The notes: generated by a model not told the origin, from the sequence alone. Positions 14,600-23,328 are shown, counted from the stretch's first letter. The stretch is 34,371 nucleotides of DNA from Nocardiopsis salina YIM 90010 (GCF_000341025.1 NZ_ANBF01000004.1:4864-39234); one strand, 5' to 3'. A program made the numbers and translations.

Positions 14600-15168
14600 C
14601 GTTGCTCCTTGGCGGGTGGTGGGTTCAGGAGTCGGCGCAGGACGGGGGCGACCTGGTCCGCGCTCAGGTGTGGGTCCAGGGAGCGGTGGAGCATGAGGCC
14701 GTCGGCGGTGGCGGCGAGCACGTGGGCGGTGTTGGCGGGGTCGGCGATGTGGCCGTCGTCGAGCCAGGTGGTCAGGTGGGTGCGCAGGCGTTGGAGGAGG
14801 TCGGTGATGCCTCGGCGTAGTTCGGTGTCGCGGGTGGCGGCCAGGTAGGCCTCGGTGAACAGGACGGTGGCGGGGTCGTCGGGGGGGTAGGCGTCGAGTT
14901 TGCCCAGGAGTTGGTCCAGGCCCTGGCGGGGGTCGGTGCGGGGCAGGTGGGTCAGGGTCTGGTCGATGACCTGGGCGATGCCGGTCAGGGCGGCTTCGTT
15001 GAGCAGGGCGCGCAGCGAGGGGAAGTGGTAGTGGACCAGGCCGGGGTTCACGCCGGCGCGGTGGGCGAGGGTGCGGGTGCTCACGGCGGTCCAGCCGCGT
15101 TCGGCGATCAGGGTGCGTGCGGTTTCGAGGAGGTCGTGGCGGACCTGGTGGCTCTTGGATGTGCTCAT
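14596..15168 (-). CDS. TetR-family repressor of the monooxygenase operon
   Basis: A 190-residue TetR regulator. The helix-turn-helix is clear: STRTLAHRAGVNPGLVHYHF (30-49). The C-terminal ligand domain begins around residue 70, with PPDDPATVLFTEAYLAATRD typical of the family. ATG 15168 has GGAG eight bases upstream and fits the usual N-terminal length; a longer open frame reaches 15255 without a good ribosome site. The gene overlaps the downstream monooxygenase by four bases. A perfect 9-bp inverted repeat 20 bases before the start is the likely self-operator. Confidence 0.9.
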   Translation of the reverse strand: MSTSKSHQVRHDLLETARTLIAERGWTAVSTRTLAHRAGVNPGLVHYHFPSLRALLNEAALTGIAQVIDQTLTHLPRTDPRQGLDQLLGKLDAYPPDDPATVLFTEAYLAATRDTELRRGITDLLQRLRTHLTTWLDDGHIADPANTAHVLAATADGLMLHRSLDPHLSADQVAPVLRRLLNPPPAKEQR

Positions 15169-15187
15169 GGGCTCGGCTCCGGTTTTC

Positions 15188-15216
15188 TTGGGCAACTGTC
15201 TTGGTCGGTTGCCCAA
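15188..15216. promoter_or_regulatory. Probable TetR operator, 9-bp perfect inverted repeat
   Basis: TTGGGCAAC (15188-15196) and GTTGCCCAA (15208-15216) are perfect inverted arms around 11 bases. The dyad lies 20 to 48 bases before the tetR start, the normal place for autoregulation. Confidence 0.7.
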
Positions 15217-15244
15217 TTCTGAGCATGGCACAGGTCCGCGGTCC

Positions 15245-15276
15245 TGTACAGGCATCGGTACAGCTGTGGCTGTACC
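15245..15276. repeat. Second dyad GGTACAGC/GCTGTACC with an extra half-site
   Basis: GGTACAGC (15257-15264), a TGTG spacer and GCTGTACC (15269-15276) form a perfect 8-bp inverted repeat. A direct GTACAG half-copy is at 15246-15251. It differs in sequence from the TetR dyad and lies about 30 bases further upstream. It may be a second operator for the same operon or an RNA hairpin; nothing else is seen in 15277-15440. Confidence 0.45.
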
Positions 15277-15440
15277 CGGCTCGTTCTCGGGGGCGCGGTC
15301 GGGGCTGCGGATTACGTTGGCGCCCCCGTGTGTGGCTGCGGGGCTGCCGGGAGCCTCTGGGGGCCTGACCCCCGGGAAGGCCCACTTATCGGGGGTCAGA
15401 ATCCGGCGCCGCTCGGCCGGGTTTTGTTTGCTGAATCCCC

Positions 15441-15463
15441 TTAACGTTTATAAGTAACGTTAA
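15441..15463. promoter_or_regulatory. AT-rich orphan operator/promoter TTAACGTT-N7-AACGTTAA
   Basis: A perfect 8-bp inverted repeat around TATAAGT in a strongly AT-rich island. On the minus strand TATAAA lies 17 bases from TTTCGT; on the plus strand TTTATA lies 17 bases from TTGTTT, so either direction could initiate. No intact gene starts nearby: to the right lies a DUF4037 remnant on the minus strand, to the left tetR begins 270 bases away. Confidence 0.5.
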
Positions 15464-15587
15464 CGACAAACGAAATGGAGCAGGGGTCTCCGCGAGGGCA
15501 GAGCAGCGCGCACGACCGGGACGGCCCCGGGAGGCCGTGCAGCTGCCCGGCAGCGCTGGCGATGCGGCCCGGCGACGGATCCAGGGC

Positions 15588-15878
15588 TCAGGGCACCGGT
15601 CCGGTCAGCCCGCCGGCCACAGCACGGGCCCGGTCGGGGCGGGCCAGCACATCGGTGCTGTCCACCCACTGGTCGATCGCCCCCACCATCGGCAGTGCGC
15701 GCACCTGTGCATCGTGATCGCTTCCCTCAGCGCCGCACACAGGCGCTCGGCGGCCGGCGCCCGGTACGGGTGCGTGTGGAACAGGTGTGTGGGGGCAGGG
15801 CCTGGGGCAGCAGGGGAGCGAGGGCCTGGTGGTAGAAGTCCCGGGCCAGGTCCAGGCCGGGGACGAAGGCGCTTTCGT
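15588..15878 (-). pseudogene. DUF4037-family protein, remnant with large internal deletion
   Basis: The N-terminal end reads FVPGLDLARDFYHQALAPLL, the usual beginning of DUF4037 proteins (nucleotidyltransferase-like, function unknown). After LPQALP the frame changes to HPYRAPAAERLCAALREAIT, which matches the C-terminal region, and then again to AQVRALPMVGAIDQWVDSTD and its end at 15588. Only about 95 codons remain from a protein usually over 300 residues, so the central catalytic part is gone. Two frame changes and the deletion make it a clear relic. The 130 bases between it and the next gene contain nothing recognisable. Confidence 0.65.
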
Positions 15879-16014
15879 GTATACCGGCAACGATGCCCGG
15901 GCGGGTGGTCGCCACTGGAGTGGTTTTGTGCCCGGTCGGCCCGGCGGTGCGGTCCTGGCCCGACCCGCCGCGGATTTCCTGTTCGATCGGGTCATTTGTT
16001 AGTTTCTGGCGCTC

Positions 16015-17904
16015 ATGAGGACTTTTCCCTTGCCAGAGCCTGTCGCCGGCCGCGCCGCGCAGGTCCCGTCCCCCGCCGGCGCCAGGACCGGTGCGGCCGC
16101 TGTGGCGCTGCTGCTGGCCTTGGCCCCGCTGGCCCCGGTCCAGGCCGAGGAATCCGGCGACCAGGGCCAGGACCGGTCGGCCGGGGCCGGCGCCCCGCCC
16201 CGGGAGGGGCCCGCCAACTCCGACAAGAGCATCGGTTTCTACGTCGGCAAGGATCTGACCCAGGACGGTTCGGTGCTGCTGGGCGGGTTCGGGCACGAAC
16301 CCTCAAGCCACTGGTTGGAGATCGTCGAGGCCCAGGACCACCCCGAGGACGCCACTGTGCAGGTCGGGGCCACCGAGGAGGCCGACATCCCCGGCGAGCT
16401 CACCGAGATCCCGCAGGTCGAGCACACCGCCAAGTACATCACCATGAACTACTCGGAGTTCTCCGGGTTCCCGGCCCCGTTGACCAACGGCGGCCTCAAC
16501 GAGCACCAGGTGGCCGCGCGCGACATCTGGTCCGACTCCCGTGAGGAGCTGGTGGAGATGCCCCCCACCCCGCAGGAGGGGCCCCAGTACAGCGACCTGT
16601 CGCGCCTGGCCATGGAACGGGCCACCAGCGCCCGCGAGGCCGTGGAGATCGTGGGCGGGCTCATCGACGAGTACGGCTACACCACCTACGGCGGCAACTC
16701 CCACCTGTTCGCCGACCAGGACGAGGGGTGGGTGCTGGTGGAGTACGCCGGCGGCCAGGGCCTGTGGGCGGCCGAACGCCTGGGCTCGGACGAGGTGCGG
16801 GTGTCTTATCCCGGCTACATCCAGGACTTCCCGGTCGATCGCGACGACGACAGCGACTTCATGGGCTCGCAGAACCTGGTGAGCTTCGCCGAGGAGCAGG
16901 GCTGGTTCGATGCCGAGGGCGAGCAGACCATCGACCTGCAGCAGGTCTACGGCACGCCTTTTCCCGGGCCGCCCGGTGAGGACGGGGAGGCGCCCTTCCG
17001 GTACCCGCCGCGGTTGGAGGAGGAGCTGCAGGAGATGGCGCCGATGTCGTTGCAGGACATGCAGCGCATGGTCCGCGACCCGCGCTGGTCCGACGACCGG
17101 GCCGGTTACGGGCAGGTCGCCGAGTTGCAGCAGGACCTGGCCGACCCGGATCTGGCCACGTTGTGGGTGGCCCCCACCGCCGCGGTCACCGCTCCCTTCA
17201 TCCCCTGGCACATCGGCGCCGAGGAGATCCCGCCCGAGTACAGCCAGCACCGGTACCTGACCTCGGGATCGGCCGCCACCTACGTCGACCCCGACTACGC
17301 CCACCTGGAGGCCACCCAGTACCCGGTGCGCACGTTCAAGCGCCTGATGTACTACACGTGCGAGCGTCCCGAGGCCTTCCTCGGGGAGGTCACCGACGCC
17401 TTCGAAGGGTTCGAGGCGCAGATGCTGCAGGACATCGACGAGGTCGAGGAGCAGGCCCTGGAGGCCTTCGAGTCCGGTGACCGGGACCAGGGGCGCCAGG
17501 CCTTGACGGGGTTCAGCAACGAGTGGGCGATGGAGGCCCTGGATCTGGGTTCGTACATGGTCGATGACGTGGAGGAGCGCACCAAGGACGAGTGGGGCAT
17601 CCGTATGCCCGACCAGGAACGGGCCGAGGACGTGACCGCGGGTGCCGAGAGCCTGGACATGAGTCTGGGGGGTGAGGACGTGGTCACTGCGCGCGACCGT
17701 GTGCACTGCGACATGGGCAACGGGTGGCAGGACGGTTCGACCGTGGAGCGCCAGGGCACCTACGGTGACCCGGCCGCGGTGCCCGACTTCGAGGAGGGCG
17801 GTGCGGGAACCGCGTCGTGGGTGTGGGCGCTGGGCGGCACGGCCGTGGGGCTGCTGGCCGGTGTGGCCGGCATGTATCTGTTGGGGCGGCGCAAGAACGT
17901 CTGA
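16015..17904 (+). CDS. Secreted, membrane-anchored C69-family (PepD-like) Ntn hydrolase
   Basis: A 629-residue protein of the C69 dipeptidase family. A signal peptide is visible (Arg at 24, hydrophobic core about 26-42, AXA-like cleavage near QAEE). A single transmembrane helix near the C-terminus (about 602-624) precedes RRKNV, so the enzyme domain should be outside and tethered. The Ntn segment reads DKSIGFYVGKDLTQDGSVLL, and Ser72 sits where the family normally has its Cys nucleophile. Other blocks fit well: TNGGLNEHQVAARDIWSDSR, GGNSHLFADQDEGWVLVEY and SQHRYLTSGSAATYVDPDY. ATG 16015 has no strong ribosome site. It stands alone, followed by a strong hairpin. Catalysis by Ser, or loss of activity, are both possible. 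Confidence 0.88.
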   Translation: MRTFPLPEPVAGRAAQVPSPAGARTGAAAVALLLALAPLAPVQAEESGDQGQDRSAGAGAPPREGPANSDKSIGFYVGKDLTQDGSVLLGGFGHEPSSHWLEIVEAQDHPEDATVQVGATEEADIPGELTEIPQVEHTAKYITMNYSEFSGFPAPLTNGGLNEHQVAARDIWSDSREELVEMPPTPQEGPQYSDLSRLAMERATSAREAVEIVGGLIDEYGYTTYGGNSHLFADQDEGWVLVEYAGGQGLWAAERLGSDEVRVSYPGYIQDFPVDRDDDSDFMGSQNLVSFAEEQGWFDAEGEQTIDLQQVYGTPFPGPPGEDGEAPFRYPPRLEEELQEMAPMSLQDMQRMVRDPRWSDDRAGYGQVAELQQDLADPDLATLWVAPTAAVTAPFIPWHIGAEEIPPEYSQHRYLTSGSAATYVDPDYAHLEATQYPVRTFKRLMYYTCERPEAFLGEVTDAFEGFEAQMLQDIDEVEEQALEAFESGDRDQGRQALTGFSNEWAMEALDLGSYMVDDVEERTKDEWGIRMPDQERAEDVTAGAESLDMSLGGEDVVTARDRVHCDMGNGWQDGSTVERQGTYGDPAAVPDFEEGGAGTASWVWALGGTAVGLLAGVAGMYLLGRRKNV

Positions 17905-17936
17905 GCAGCTGCTGCGGTCGGGGACCGATCGTGTTC

Positions 17937-17967
17937 GGGCCCGCTCCCTGCGTTCGGGGGCGGGCCC
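17937..17967 (+). terminator. Strong hairpin terminator after the C69-like gene
   Basis: GGGCCCGC (17937-17944) and GCGGGCCC (17960-17967) are perfect arms, with further C/G pairing inside the 15-base loop. It starts 33 bases after the stop codon. No U-tract follows. Confidence 0.6.
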
Positions 17968-18097
17968 GGTGCTGTCCCGGGCAGGGTGATGGGCGGGGCT
18001 TGGCCACGGCATGGGCGCGCCTGTCGCAGGCGGGTGGTTGGATCGGGCAGGTGAGCGAAGCGGCGCGCACCGGCCGGGGCGCGGGAAGGGGCGGACG

Positions 18098-20491
18098 ATG
18101 CGGCAGGACACGGCGGCGCAGGCACCGGGGCCGGTGCATGTGGCCGACAGCCACGAGCAGATCCGTGTGTTGGGGGCGCGGGAGAACAACCTGCAGGGGT
18201 TGGACGTGGTGCTGCCCAAGCGGCGGTTGACGGTCTTCACCGGTGTGTCCGGCTCGGGGAAGAGTTCGCTGGTCTTCGACACGGTGGCTGCGGAGTCGCA
18301 GCGGTTGGTGAACGAGACCTACAGCGCGTTCCTGCAGACGTTCATGCCCGCCTCGGCGCGCCCGCAGGTGGATGTGTTGGAGGGACTGACCACCGCGATC
18401 ATCGTCGATCAGAAGCCGATGGGCGCCGATCCGCGTTCGACGGTGGGTACGGCCACCGATGTCAATGCGATGCTGCGGATCTTGTTCAGCCGGCTGGGTG
18501 AGCCGCACATCGGTTCGCCCAACGCGTTCTCGTTCAACGTGGCCTCGGTGCGTGCGAGCGGGTCCTTCACGGTCGAGCGGGCCTCGGCGGCTCCGCGTGA
18601 GCACGTGACCTTCACTCGGGCCGGGGGCATGTGCCCGTTCTGTGAGGGGCGCGGGCAGGTCGCGGATGTGGATGCCTCGCAGTTGTACGAGGCCGACAAG
18701 TCCTTGAACGAGGGTGCGATCACGGTGCCCGGGTACAAGGCGGGCGGCTGGTCGGTGCGTCTGTTCGCCGAGTCGGGGCTGGTGGATGGCGACAAACCGG
18801 TGCGGGAGTTCTCCGAGCAGGAGTTGCACGACTTCTTGTACTGCGAGCCGGTCAAGCGGCGCATCAACGGGGTCAACATGACCTATGAGGGTCTGGTGCT
18901 GCGGGTGCGCAAGTCGTTCCTGGCCAAGGAGCGTGAGGCGATGCAGCCGCACATCAGGGCGTTCGTGGACCGTGCGGTGACCTTCACCGAGTGTGGTGAG
19001 TGCGGCGGTACCCGGTTGAGCCAGGCGGCGCGGTCGGCGCGTATCGGTGGGCTCAACATCGCCGAGGTGTGTGCGATGCAGGTCAGTGATCTGGCCGTGT
19101 GGGTGCGGGCGCTGGGTGGGCGTGAGCCGTCGGTGGGCCCTCTGGTGGGGGCATTGGTGGACACGTTGGACTCGTTCGTGCAGATCGGGTTGGGGTATTT
19201 GTCGTTGGACCGTGCGGCGGGCACGTTGTCGGGCGGTGAGGCCCAGCGGGCGAAGATGATCCGGCACTTGGGTTCGTCACTGACCGATGTCACCTATGTC
19301 TTCGACGAGCCCACGGCGGGGTTGCACCCGCACGACGTGGCGCGGATGAACGAGTTGTTGCTGCGGTTGCGGGACAAGGGCAACACGGTGCTGGTTGTCG
19401 AGCACGAGCCGGAGACGATCCAGGTCGCCGACCACGTGGTGGACCTGGGTCCGGGTGCGGGCAGTGACGGGGGCCTGGTCTGTTTCGAGGGCAGCGTGCA
19501 GAGGTTGCGCGCCAGTGAGACGGTGACGGGCCGGCACCTGGACGACCGCGCGCAGCTCAAGGAGCAGGTGCGCGGGCCCACGGGGGTGTTGCAGGTGCGC
19601 GGGGCCTCGGCGCACAACCTGCGGTCGGTGGATGTGGACATCCCGTTGGGGGTGTTGGTGGTGGTCACCGGGGTGGCGGGGTCGGGCAAGAGTTCGCTGG
19701 TGCACGCCTCGGTCCCGGCGGGTGAGGGTGTGGTCTGTATCGATCAGAGCCCGATCCGGGGGTCGCGGCGTTCCAGCCCGGCCACGTACACGGGGTTGTT
19801 GGAGCCCATCCGTAAGGCCTTCGCCAAGGCCAACGGGGTCAAGGCGTCGCTGTTCAGCGCCAACTCCGAGGGTGCCTGCCCCAACTGCAGGGGTGCGGGG
19901 GTGGTCCAGACCGACCTGGGGATGATGGCGGGGGTGACGACCACGTGCGAGGAGTGCGGGGGTCGGCGGTTCGAGGCCTCGGTGCTCGAGCACCGGCTGG
20001 GCGGTTTCGACATCAGCCAGGTGTTGCAGATGTCGGTGGAGCGCGCCCTGGGGTTCTTCTCCGAAGGTGAGGCCCGGGTGCCGGCGGCGGCGCGGATCCT
20101 GGGGCGCCTGCACGAGGTCGGTCTGGGTTATGTGGGTCTGGGCCAGCCGATGAGCACGCTCTCGGGCGGTGAGTTGCAGCGGGTGAAGCTGGCTGCGCAC
20201 ATGGCCGAGCCGGGTGGGGTGTATGTGTTGGACGAGCCGACCAACGGGTTGCACCCGGCCGATGTGGAGCAGTTGACGGCGATGCTGGACCGGTTGGTGG
20301 ACTCGGGCACCTCGGTGGTGGTCGTGGAGCACCACCTGGCGGTGATGGCGCGGGCCGACCACCTGATCGACCTGGGGCCGGGCGCGGGCCACGAGGGCGG
20401 GCGTGTGGTCTTCGAGGGCAGCCCGGCGGAGTTGGTCTGCGAGGCTTCAACGTTGACGGGTCAGTACCTGGCCGAGTTCGTGCAGGATTGA
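18098..20491 (+). CDS. Short UvrA paralogue (DrrC-type, drug-resistance associated)
   Basis: A 797-residue UvrA-like protein with two ABC ATPase modules. Walker A copies are GVSGSGKSSLVF (49-60) and GVAGSGKSSLV (about 526). Signatures are LSGGEAQRAKM and LSGGELQRVKL, and Walker B copies are FDEPTAGLHP and LDEPTNGLHP. Zinc ligands are present in CPFCEGRG, CGECGG, CPNCRGAG and CEECGG. True UvrA is about 950 residues; the shorter form matches DrrC of daunorubicin producers, which protects DNA from bound drug and acts without full repair partners. ATG 18098 follows GGGAAGGGG and is used although the frame opens at 18011. No biosynthetic cluster is adjacent, so it is probably self-protection or acquired resistance. 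Confidence 0.9.
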   Translation: MRQDTAAQAPGPVHVADSHEQIRVLGARENNLQGLDVVLPKRRLTVFTGVSGSGKSSLVFDTVAAESQRLVNETYSAFLQTFMPASARPQVDVLEGLTTAIIVDQKPMGADPRSTVGTATDVNAMLRILFSRLGEPHIGSPNAFSFNVASVRASGSFTVERASAAPREHVTFTRAGGMCPFCEGRGQVADVDASQLYEADKSLNEGAITVPGYKAGGWSVRLFAESGLVDGDKPVREFSEQELHDFLYCEPVKRRINGVNMTYEGLVLRVRKSFLAKEREAMQPHIRAFVDRAVTFTECGECGGTRLSQAARSARIGGLNIAEVCAMQVSDLAVWVRALGGREPSVGPLVGALVDTLDSFVQIGLGYLSLDRAAGTLSGGEAQRAKMIRHLGSSLTDVTYVFDEPTAGLHPHDVARMNELLLRLRDKGNTVLVVEHEPETIQVADHVVDLGPGAGSDGGLVCFEGSVQRLRASETVTGRHLDDRAQLKEQVRGPTGVLQVRGASAHNLRSVDVDIPLGVLVVVTGVAGSGKSSLVHASVPAGEGVVCIDQSPIRGSRRSSPATYTGLLEPIRKAFAKANGVKASLFSANSEGACPNCRGAGVVQTDLGMMAGVTTTCEECGGRRFEASVLEHRLGGFDISQVLQMSVERALGFFSEGEARVPAAARILGRLHEVGLGYVGLGQPMSTLSGGELQRVKLAAHMAEPGGVYVLDEPTNGLHPADVEQLTAMLDRLVDSGTSVVVVEHHLAVMARADHLIDLGPGAGHEGGRVVFEGSPAELVCEASTLTGQYLAEFVQD

Positions 20492-20505
20492 ACTCGCAGT
20501 TCAGA

Positions 20506-20536
20506 GCGGGGGCGGGCTCGTCGGGTCCGCCCCCGC
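20506..20536. terminator. Bidirectional terminator between UvrA-like gene and OYE
   Basis: GCGGGGGCGG (20506-20515) and CCGCCCCCGC (20527-20536) form a perfect 10-bp stem with an 11-base loop in the 52-base gap between two convergent genes. Confidence 0.7.
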
Positions 20537-20543
20537 GGTGTGT

Positions 20544-21659
20544 TCAGTGCAGGGTGCGCACAGCGTCCTTGGTGTAGGCGATCAGGTCGTCGCCGCGGCC
20601 GGTCAGGACCTTCTGGGCCCAGGCGGGGTCGGCCAGCAGGGCACGGCCCACGGCCACCATGTCGAACTCCTCGGCCTCCAGGCGGTCCAGGAGGGTGTCG
20701 ATGCCGGTGACCTGGGCGCTGCGGCCCAGCCGGTCGGGGGCGAAGACGCCGTCCAGGCCCACCGAGCCGACGGTGATGGCGGGCAGGCCGGTGACCTTCT
20801 TGGCCCACCCGGCGATGTTCAGGCCCGGGTCGGATTCGGGGAAGGCGGGCTCCCAGTAGCGGCGGCCGGAGGCGTGGAAAGCGGTGACGCCGGCGCGGGC
20901 CAAGGGGGTCAGGACGGTGTCCAGTTCCTGCGGGGTGGGTGCGATCTGGGCGTCGTAGTTGCCGGCCTTCCACTGGGAGAAGCGCAGCAGGACGGGGAAG
21001 TCGGCGGAGACCTTCTCGCGTACGGCCTCGACGATGTCGGCGGCGAAGCGGGTGCGTGAGAGGGGGTCGCCGCCGTAGGTGTCGGTGCGCTGGTTGGTGC
21101 GCTCCCACAGGAACTGGTCGATGAGGTAGCCGTGGGCGCCGTGCAGTTCCACCCCGTCGAAGCCCAGGTGTTCGGCGTGTGCGGCGGCTTCGGCGAAGGA
21201 GGCGATGAGGGCGTCGATGTCGGCGAGCGTGAGCGTGGTTCCGGCGCCGGTGGTGCCGTCCAGGGCGATGCCGGAGGGGCCCACGGAGGGGGCGTCGGGG
21301 AAGGGCGGGGACCCGGCGGTGCGCTGGATGCCGATGTGCCAGAGCTGGGGCATGATCGCGGCGCCGGCGGCGTGCACCTCGTCGGCGACGCGGCCCCACC
21401 CCTGGAGCTGTTCGGTTCCGGTGAAGCGGGGGACATTGTCGCTCTCACCGGCGCTGGGGTGGCCCACGTAGGTGCCCTCGGTGATGATCAGGCCGGTTCC
21501 GGCGGCAGCGCGGCGGGCGTAGTAGGCGGCCACGTCGGGTCCGGGGATGCCGCCGGGGGAGTGCATGCGGGTCATGGGGGCCATGGCCAGGCGGTTGGGG
21601 ATCTTGGCCGATCCCAGGGTCAGGGGCCGGTCGAGGAGCTGGGAGGCGCGGGTGGGCAA
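20544..21659 (-). CDS. Old yellow enzyme family ene-reductase (NADH:flavin oxidoreductase)
   Basis: A 371-residue FMN-dependent TIM-barrel enzyme that reduces activated C=C bonds using NAD(P)H. Family signatures include NRLAMAPMTRMHSPGGIPG near the start, TGLIITEGTYVGH, MPQLWHIGIQR, the substrate-binding histidines in VELHGAHGYLIDQFL, NQRTDTYGGDPLSRTRF, and the phosphate-binding end DMVAVGRALLADPAWAQKV. The start is TTG 21659, preceded by GGAGAAG; no ATG lies in a better place. It stands alone and converges with the UvrA-like gene. Physiological substrate is unknown, as for most bacterial members, though detoxification of electrophiles is common. Confidence 0.92.
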   Translation of the reverse strand: MPTRASQLLDRPLTLGSAKIPNRLAMAPMTRMHSPGGIPGPDVAAYYARRAAAGTGLIITEGTYVGHPSAGESDNVPRFTGTEQLQGWGRVADEVHAAGAAIMPQLWHIGIQRTAGSPPFPDAPSVGPSGIALDGTTGAGTTLTLADIDALIASFAEAAAHAEHLGFDGVELHGAHGYLIDQFLWERTNQRTDTYGGDPLSRTRFAADIVEAVREKVSADFPVLLRFSQWKAGNYDAQIAPTPQELDTVLTPLARAGVTAFHASGRRYWEPAFPESDPGLNIAGWAKKVTGLPAITVGSVGLDGVFAPDRLGRSAQVTGIDTLLDRLEAEEFDMVAVGRALLADPAWAQKVLTGRGDDLIAYTKDAVRTLH

Positions 21660-21816
21660 CGGCTTCTCCAGGCGTCAGGTCGGGACGGGGGCGTGCACCG
21701 TGAACGTACCGGGTGGCCCGGGCGGGTGGTGCACGGCGGGGTTGTGACGCGCACCGCTGCGCACGGGTGCGGCCCTGGTGTGGTGGCCGGGGCCGCGGGC
21801 GGTGGTTCGGTGCGCC

Positions 21817-22767
21817 TCACAGGTGCAGGCCGCCGGCGAAGGGGCCCTTCTTCCATTCCTGCACGGCCGGGGTGAGGTAGTCGGCGAGCACGGGCAGTTG
21901 CGGGACCAGCGCCAGGGTGGCGATGACACGTAGTTTGCCGACGGCGTTGACGAAGGCCAGAACGTCGGGGTCGGCCTCGGCCATGCCCTGGTCGCGGGCG
22001 CTGTCGTTGTAGGCCTGGACGAGTTCGTCGGGCAGCCCGCCCAGGTCCCATTCGACGGGTCCGAGGCTGACCAGTTCGAAGTCGGCGTAGAGAGGGCCGC
22101 TGGTGCTGGTGAAGATGTTGGCGGGTGGGGAGTCGCCGTGCACAGGCTGCAGCGGGGTGTGGGGGAAGGCCTGTTCGAACCTGTGGCGGGAGGTGACCAG
22201 GGGCTCCAGGAGGTGCCATTCCTTCTGGGCGCGTTCGAGGTCGTGGGCTTCGATGAGGTCGGGGTGCTGGTGCAGGCGGTCCAGGTCGCTGGTCAGTGAG
22301 GCGGCGTCGGCGGCTGCGAGGAAGTCCAGGTCGCCGGGGTAGTCGCGCAGGGCCCGGTGCAGGGCGGGTGTGTGCGCGGCGTTGGCGGCGTAGTCGGGTT
22401 CGGCGCCCGGGGCCTGGTCGACGTACTGCCAGAAGGTGAGGGAGAACCCGTCGTGCAGCATGGGTTCGCGGGGTACCAGGGGTGAGGGCGCGACGACGGG
22501 TGTGCCCTGTTCGTGCAGCCACTGGGCGACGTCGAGTTCGTGCTGTTGGCGGGCGGCGACCTGGCGCGGGTCGGTGCCGGGCGGCAGGACGGTGGGGATG
22601 CGGGCCACGACGGGTTCGGGTGCCAGGTGCACGACGACGGAGAACAGATCGTGCAGGACGGCGGGTTCTGTGGGGTTCAGGCCCAGCTCGCGGGCCGAGG
22701 ACAGGGCGGCTTCGCGTGCGGCGTTGGTGCGTTGTTCGCGTTGTTCCTGGGTCATGTGAGCGCTCAT
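21817..22767 (-). CDS. Aminoglycoside phosphotransferase-like kinase (APH family)
   Basis: A 316-residue member of the APH/choline-kinase superfamily. The catalytic loop is VHGDSPPANIF (HGD 210-212, Asn217) and the metal-binding Asp229 is in YADFELVSLGPVEWDLG. The nucleotide-binding N-lobe is divergent but present (VVVHLAPEPVVARIPTV). ATG 22767 is used; ATG 22755 and an upstream extension to 22866 are alternatives. The loop reads HGDSPPAN rather than the commoner HGDLHPGN, so substrate prediction is unsafe: it may modify an antibiotic or an unrelated small molecule. The 157 bases between it and the ene-reductase contain no gene. Confidence 0.82.
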   Translation of the reverse strand: MSAHMTQEQREQRTNAAREAALSSARELGLNPTEPAVLHDLFSVVVHLAPEPVVARIPTVLPPGTDPRQVAARQQHELDVAQWLHEQGTPVVAPSPLVPREPMLHDGFSLTFWQYVDQAPGAEPDYAANAAHTPALHRALRDYPGDLDFLAAADAASLTSDLDRLHQHPDLIEAHDLERAQKEWHLLEPLVTSRHRFEQAFPHTPLQPVHGDSPPANIFTSTSGPLYADFELVSLGPVEWDLGGLPDELVQAYNDSARDQGMAEADPDVLAFVNAVGKLRVIATLALVPQLPVLADYLTPAVQEWKKGPFAGGLHL

Positions 22768-22884
22768 GGAGACATCGTGGCACGCAGCGAGAAGTGAACG
22801 CGACGAAACGTCCCGTCTCGTCGACCGGTGTGGGCGGACTCTCCCCACCTCGTACGGGCGCACCACGCGGGGCGGACCGGGGGT

Positions 22885-23322
22885 TCACGTGGGGCCGGGG
22901 CGCTGCCAGGGCAGGGCCCCGTAGCTGTTGCGGTAGATCTTGCCCGGTCTGGGGTGGGTGAACTTCAGGGCGGCCCAGGTGTGGTCCACGCGCAGGCAGG
23001 TGCTCTCGACCATGGCCAGGTCGTAGCCGATCTCGATCACCGACTTCATGGTCAGATCGGTGCCCAGGCGCCCGCCCTTGGGCCAGGACACCCAGAGCAT
23101 GCCGCCCCGGGCCAGGTGCTCGCGCAGGAGGGGGGAGTGGGTGCGCAGGTGCTCCTGGGTGGTGGTGAACAGGTGCAGGTAGTCGAAGGTGCCCTCGAGG
23201 TGGTCGGGGCGTTCCAGCTCGGGCAGGTCCAGGGCGTGGATTGCGTGGGTGGGGGCGTGGGCCAGATGCGCCCGGCTGCCGGGGCGCACACCCATCTTCT
23301 GGGCGACGGTGCGTGGGCTCAT
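22885..23322 (-). CDS. DUF3052-like protein
   Basis: A 145-residue soluble protein resembling the DUF3052 family of actinobacteria. The most typical part is RGGMLWVSWPKGG followed by TDLTMKSVIEIGYDLAMVES and VDHTWAALKF. The family fold is related to methyltransferase-like Rossmann proteins but lacks an obvious SAM motif I here (GVRPGSRAHLAHAP). Function is unknown. The ATG at 23322 has no ribosome site; instead TAAGCT (23334 to 23329) lies exactly six bases before it, so the mRNA is probably leaderless. Divergent from the SGNH hydrolase gene across 133 bases. Confidence 0.75.
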   Translation of the reverse strand: MSPRTVAQKMGVRPGSRAHLAHAPTHAIHALDLPELERPDHLEGTFDYLHLFTTTQEHLRTHSPLLREHLARGGMLWVSWPKGGRLGTDLTMKSVIEIGYDLAMVESTCLRVDHTWAALKFTHPRPGKIYRNSYGALPWQRPGPT

Positions 23323-23328
23323 GCGGGC

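Noticed and set aside
13397-15385. A single 662-residue minus-strand protein
   Set aside because: Only the part from 14599 is a real monooxygenase; the upstream half is a shadow of the tetR gene in another frame and is Pro/Arg-rich.
16303-18282. Long minus-strand frame of 659 codons opposite the C69-like gene
   Set aside because: Antisense shadow rich in His, Val and Leu with no domain; the plus-strand gene has signal peptide, family blocks and a terminator.
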